A stretch of 8,194 nt of DNA. Source: Candidatus Iainarchaeum sp. (GTDB lineage Archaea; Iainarchaeota; Iainarchaeia; Iainarchaeales; GCA-2688035). Below are positions 6,081 to 8,194 of the stretch, one piece after another. The stretch's first letter is position 1, and every line of letters begins with the position of its first letter. The notes under the pieces were generated by a model. That model did not search any database and had not been told where the DNA came from. It worked only from the letters and a program-made list of their open reading frames with translations. Where the stretch lies: assembly GCA_016931555.1 (NCBI GenBank), contig JAFGEM010000103.1, positions 1 to 8,194 on the forward strand, in the 5' to 3' direction. The position numbers were made by a program, and so were the translations under genes.

Positions 6081-8043
6081 CAGAGCCACCCCAGATTGGA
6101 ATCCACTTGTATTCCAGAGGGAAAAACAAAATGTCTGTGGTAGAATAACCGTCCTCATCAAATACCGTTACAAAAATTGCTGCATCAGTATACTTTGTTT
6201 CCGCAGCATCATTCCGTATTTCGTTTGCTTTGTCTCGGAGATAAGTCTGGCCCATTGCAGCTGCGCCGTCAGCAAGCTCATATGTTACAGATGCTACTGT
6301 TCCAACGCCAGGAACAAATTTTGCAACAAGAACAACGCCCCCAGCAAATGTCCTTACCTCTGAAATCCCCACATCAAGAGTTCTTCTCCACAATTCATCC
6401 CAGTTTGCAGAGTTTGCTGCTGCATCAAAAGCCTGTATTGTCTCGTAATAGTTTTTTGCTGCAGAATAAATGTCCTCGCCCGTTGCAATTATGGGGATTG
6501 CTTTTCCCGCAAATTTTCCAAGCTTGTTGCGCCCCATTTTTTCGAGCTTGCCTGCAACATTGTATTTTTCTGCAAGAGTAAAAGAAAGGCTTGCGCCCCC
6601 AGTAAAAGTATTTTCCATTATTTCACGGGCAACTGGGAACTCTTTTTTTGTAAAGCCCCCATAGTCTGCATAAAATCTTCGGAAAAAATGTTTTTCATTG
6701 CTCTCCTCCTCATAAAAGATTACTGGATCGTCATCCAGAGTAATAAAATAGCCCGAACCAGGCATTGCCTCAACATAGTAAACAAAAGATTCACTGTCAA
6801 TGTCCTCAATATCAACCTCGAAAGAATGCATTCCCTTGTCCTGCATTGGCGCGGGATCCATTGTAGCGGAAACTATTTTAGGCGCAGGAGAATATAATAT
6901 GGGTTCATTGTAATACGTGAGCCTTTCTATTGTAGGCTCATACAAATAGACTGTTACCAAAACAGGCAGGGCGTATGGAAAAAACCTGTGCTTGTATTCA
7001 GGAATGTTTTCAATTGGCGGCAATCTTACCCTGAAATATGTTGTGCCGTCGGAATCTGAGGGAAGCTTTCTTTCAAATGCTTCTCCGTTTTCAACATGAT
7101 CGGAAAAAACAAACTTTTCATCCTGCAGATACAAGTTTACTTCTGCGCCTGATGCATTCTCAAGATTTGATTTTAACACCCTTACCTTTATCATTATCTC
7201 TGGGTTTCCCTTCAAAACAAGCTCTTCCGGCGTTACTGAAACAAAAAGCCTTTCAGAAGCATCCCTGCACTGGCCGTCAAAGCAAATATAGCCGAGAATA
7301 CAATCCTCATCAATAGTACATGCTCCCTGACAGTCAATGCTTTCAAAACAATCTGGGTCATCACAGTCTATAAGCAAATCTCCCTCATTATCAATTCCAT
7401 CACTGCACTCTGTTTCAATGCACCCTTCTTTTCCCTCACAATCCAAATCCATGCAGTCTGTCAAACCATCCTTGTCATTGTCAATTTTGTCAGTGCATTT
7501 GGTTTCAATACAGCCAGGCATTCCCTCACAATCAGGATCTGCGCAATCTTTTAACTTGTCCCTGTCATTGTCTATTCCATCACTGCATTCTGTTTCATAG
7601 CAATGCGGCATTCCTTCACAATCAGGATCAAGGCAGTCTATAAGGCCGTCGTAGTCATTGTCTGCGCCGTCTACACAATCCTCCCAAACACAATAAGGGT
7701 CATCTTCACAATCCTCATCAGCGCAGTCTGTTTTGTAATCCAAATCATTGTCATAGCCGTCATCACACTTTGATTCTGTTGTGCATATTGGGAGTTCTCT
7801 GCAGTCCCAGTCAACACAGTCTGTAAACCCGTCATCGTCATTGTCTATGCCGTCATCGCAGGGTGTCTCACCATAATATGGAAAGCACCTGTAGCGCACC
7901 TGAATCTTATCCCACTTGCATATCATTCCGTCGCCGCAGCCCCACATCTCAGTGCATTCATCATTCCGCTCCTCTGCAAAAACAAAAATTGCCAGAAAAG
8001 CGAGCAGGCAAAAAACAGAGAACATTATCTTCCTGTGTTTCAT
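6073..8043 (-). CDS. Secreted Cys/Asp-rich repeat protein with Ig-like regions and a helical insert
   Basis: A 656-aa exported protein. Residues 1-23 are a signal peptide (MKHRK, hydrophobic core, FVFA/E). Residues 24-60 are Cys-containing. Residues 61-241 are six repeats of about 30 residues with consensus C.DGIDND.DGL.DC.DPDC and a fourth Cys. Residues 242-259 add another Cys-rich motif (CTIDEDC..GYIC..GQC). Residues 265-385 are beta-rich (LFVSVTPEELVLKG, then GTTYFRVRLPP). Residues 386-463 open an Ig-like domain (APKIVSATMDPAP, then FEVDIEDID) whose last strands seem to be at 619-643 (DAAIFVTVFDEDGYSTTDI). Between them is an inserted helical stretch (464-616) containing the hydrophobic, Gly-rich TFAGGVVLVAKFVPGVGTVA (565-584). 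There is no C-terminal anchor, so it is either released or held by the protein encoded by the overlapping downstream gene. The Asp-rich repeats are likely to bind calcium or another metal and be disulfide-bonded. Its precise role is unknown. The start is supported by the signal peptide and by box A 27 nt upstream. Confidence 0.82.
   Translation of the reverse strand: MKHRKIMFSVFCLLAFLAIFVFAEERNDECTEMWGCGDGMICKWDKIQVRYRCFPYYGETPCDDGIDNDDDGFTDCVDWDCRELPICTTESKCDDGYDNDLDYKTDCADEDCEDDPYCVWEDCVDGADNDYDGLIDCLDPDCEGMPHCYETECSDGIDNDRDKLKDCADPDCEGMPGCIETKCTDKIDNDKDGLTDCMDLDCEGKEGCIETECSDGIDNEGDLLIDCDDPDCFESIDCQGACTIDEDCILGYICFDGQCRDASERLFVSVTPEELVLKGNPEIMIKVRVLKSNLENASGAEVNLYLQDEKFVFSDHVENGEAFERKLPSDSDGTTYFRVRLPPIENIPEYKHRFFPYALPVLVTVYLYEPTIERLTYYNEPILYSPAPKIVSATMDPAPMQDKGMHSFEVDIEDIDSESFVYYVEAMPGSGYFITLDDDPVIFYEEESNEKHFFRRFYADYGGFTKKEFPVAREIMENTFTGGASLSFTLAEKYNVAGKLEKMGRNKLGKFAGKAIPIIATGEDIYSAAKNYYETIQAFDAAANSANWDELWRRTLDVGISEVRTFAGGVVLVAKFVPGVGTVASVTYELADGAAAMGQTYLRDKANEIRNDAAETKYTDAAIFVTVFDEDGYSTTDILFFPLEYKWIPIWGGSDE
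6086..6092 (-). promoter_or_regulatory. Possible Shine-Dalgarno sequence for the membrane-anchored protein
   Basis: The minus strand reads GGGGTGG, five bases before the ATG at 6078-6080, partly complementary to an archaeal 16S rRNA tail. It favours the shorter start. It lies inside the upstream coding sequence, where it encodes part of a Trp-Gly-Gly run, so the match may be fortuitous. It is the only Shine-Dalgarno-like site before a start in this window. Confidence 0.45.
7321..7863 (-). repeat. Six tandem 90-bp repeats encoding Cys/Asp-rich units
   Basis: Six in-frame units (residues 61-91, 92-121, 122-151, 152-181, 182-211, 212-241) share four Cys at fixed positions (2, 16, 21 and 27 of each unit) and the acidic pattern DG.DND.D....DC.D.DC. 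The first unit is 31 residues and the others 30. Units 3, 4 and 5 are most alike, sharing DCEGMP or DCEGKE and a closing ET, and their DNA also has near-identical stretches, suggesting the newest duplications are there. The DxDxD(G)-type loop resembles the acidic metal-binding repeats of MopE-like and other surface proteins. Confidence 0.85.
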
Positions 8044-8065
8044 GCCCTAAATTAAGAACAAGGTG

Positions 8066-8074
8066 TTATTTAAA
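8066..8074 (-). promoter_or_regulatory. Box A (TATA) promoter of the repeat-protein/anchor-protein unit
   Basis: The minus strand reads TTTAAATAA, an excellent match to the archaeal box A, centred 27 nt upstream of the ATG at 8041-8043. A leaderless mRNA is expected. No Shine-Dalgarno sequence precedes the ATG. Confidence 0.65.
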
Positions 8075-8087
8075 GATTCGCCGCCCC

Positions 8088-8189
8088 AAAAAAATAAGAT
8101 CCCCTTAGGCGCAAAAAAATGCTTTTCGCTGAAAAAAATAAAAAAAATTAAGAATTAGAAAAAAAAATTTTGGAAGATTTTTAAAAAAA
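8088..8189 (-). terminator. Cluster of six oligo-T tracts, probable terminator zone of an upstream gene
   Basis: On the minus strand there are T tracts of 7, 7, 7, 8, 9 and 7 bases (plus-strand A runs at 8088-8094, 8113-8119, 8132-8138, 8140-8147, 8159-8167 and 8183-8189). I see no clear hairpin and no credible gene. The zone lies just upstream of a promoter, so the simplest reading is termination of a minus-strand gene that ends beyond the right edge. Confidence 0.5.
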
Positions 8190-8194
8190 CTAAT

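Noticed and set aside
6081..6161. Longer start for the membrane-anchored protein, adding 27 residues
   Set aside because: It would overlap the upstream gene by 89 nt and place non-signal sequence before an otherwise perfect signal peptide; the ATG at 6078-6080 has an SD-like site and the usual short overlap.
7337..7600. Plus-strand open frame rich in Ser/Pro/Gln repeats
   Set aside because: It is the antisense shadow of the Cys/Asp repeats; its periodicity follows the 90-bp units, and it has no promoter or signal of its own.
7321..7863. CRISPR-like array
   Set aside because: The repetition is an in-frame 90-bp protein repeat, degenerate throughout, with no short conserved repeat and unique spacers.
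8101..8112. Possible palindrome or stem around CCCCTTAGGCGC before an oligo-T tract
   Set aside because: The two halves are not complementary (CCTTAGG against CCTAAGG), so no real hairpin forms.
8105..8194. Open minus-strand frame entering from the right edge and ending at a TAA at 8105-8107
   Set aside because: Its translation is almost entirely Phe, Leu, Asn and Lys produced by T and A tracts, with no start or recognisable motif; non-coding sequence explains it.

Overview
The window is most likely from an archaeon, plausibly a small-genome DPANN-type lineage; the phylum is a guess. Three observations support this. Each of the three transcription units starts with a TATA-like box A element centred about 25-29 nt upstream of the first ATG, which is the arrangement of leaderless archaeal transcripts. 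Most starts lack a Shine-Dalgarno sequence. Transcript ends are marked by bare oligo-T tracts without obvious hairpins. All supported genes lie on the minus strand, so transcription runs from high to low coordinates. No RNA gene, CRISPR array, insertion sequence or phage gene was recognised.

Layout in transcription order. The right edge (8044-8194) is non-coding, packed with T7-T9 tracts on the minus strand, and ends in the promoter of a two-gene unit. That unit encodes a 656-aa secreted protein with six 30-residue Cys/Asp-rich repeats, Ig-like regions and an inserted hydrophobic helical segment. It overlaps by 8 nt a gene for a 227-aa protein with a signal peptide and a C-terminal membrane anchor. 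The pair probably forms a cell-surface complex.

A second promoter in the 43-nt gap at 5354-5396 drives a tight three-gene cluster with gaps of 9 and 8 nt. It encodes a divergent TraB/TIKI-like protein, an HExxH putative zinc metallopeptidase, and a class I SAM-dependent methyltransferase-like protein. All three start with MP and carry a Lys/Arg-rich tail or arm at one end. This is the best candidate for an undescribed system in the window; the functional link is inference from gene order and shared features.

A third promoter drives a 911-aa lipoprotein. It carries a clostripain-like (C11) cysteine peptidase domain, a beta-rich middle region and three tandem lipocalin-like GxW domains at the C-terminus. 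Downstream of it, after a T7 tract, a reading frame runs off the left edge and may be the start of another gene.

Taken together, the window encodes surface and envelope functions at both ends (an exported peptidase and an adhesin-like or metal-binding surface pair) flanking a cytoplasmic or membrane-associated three-gene cluster of putative hydrolases and a methyltransferase.
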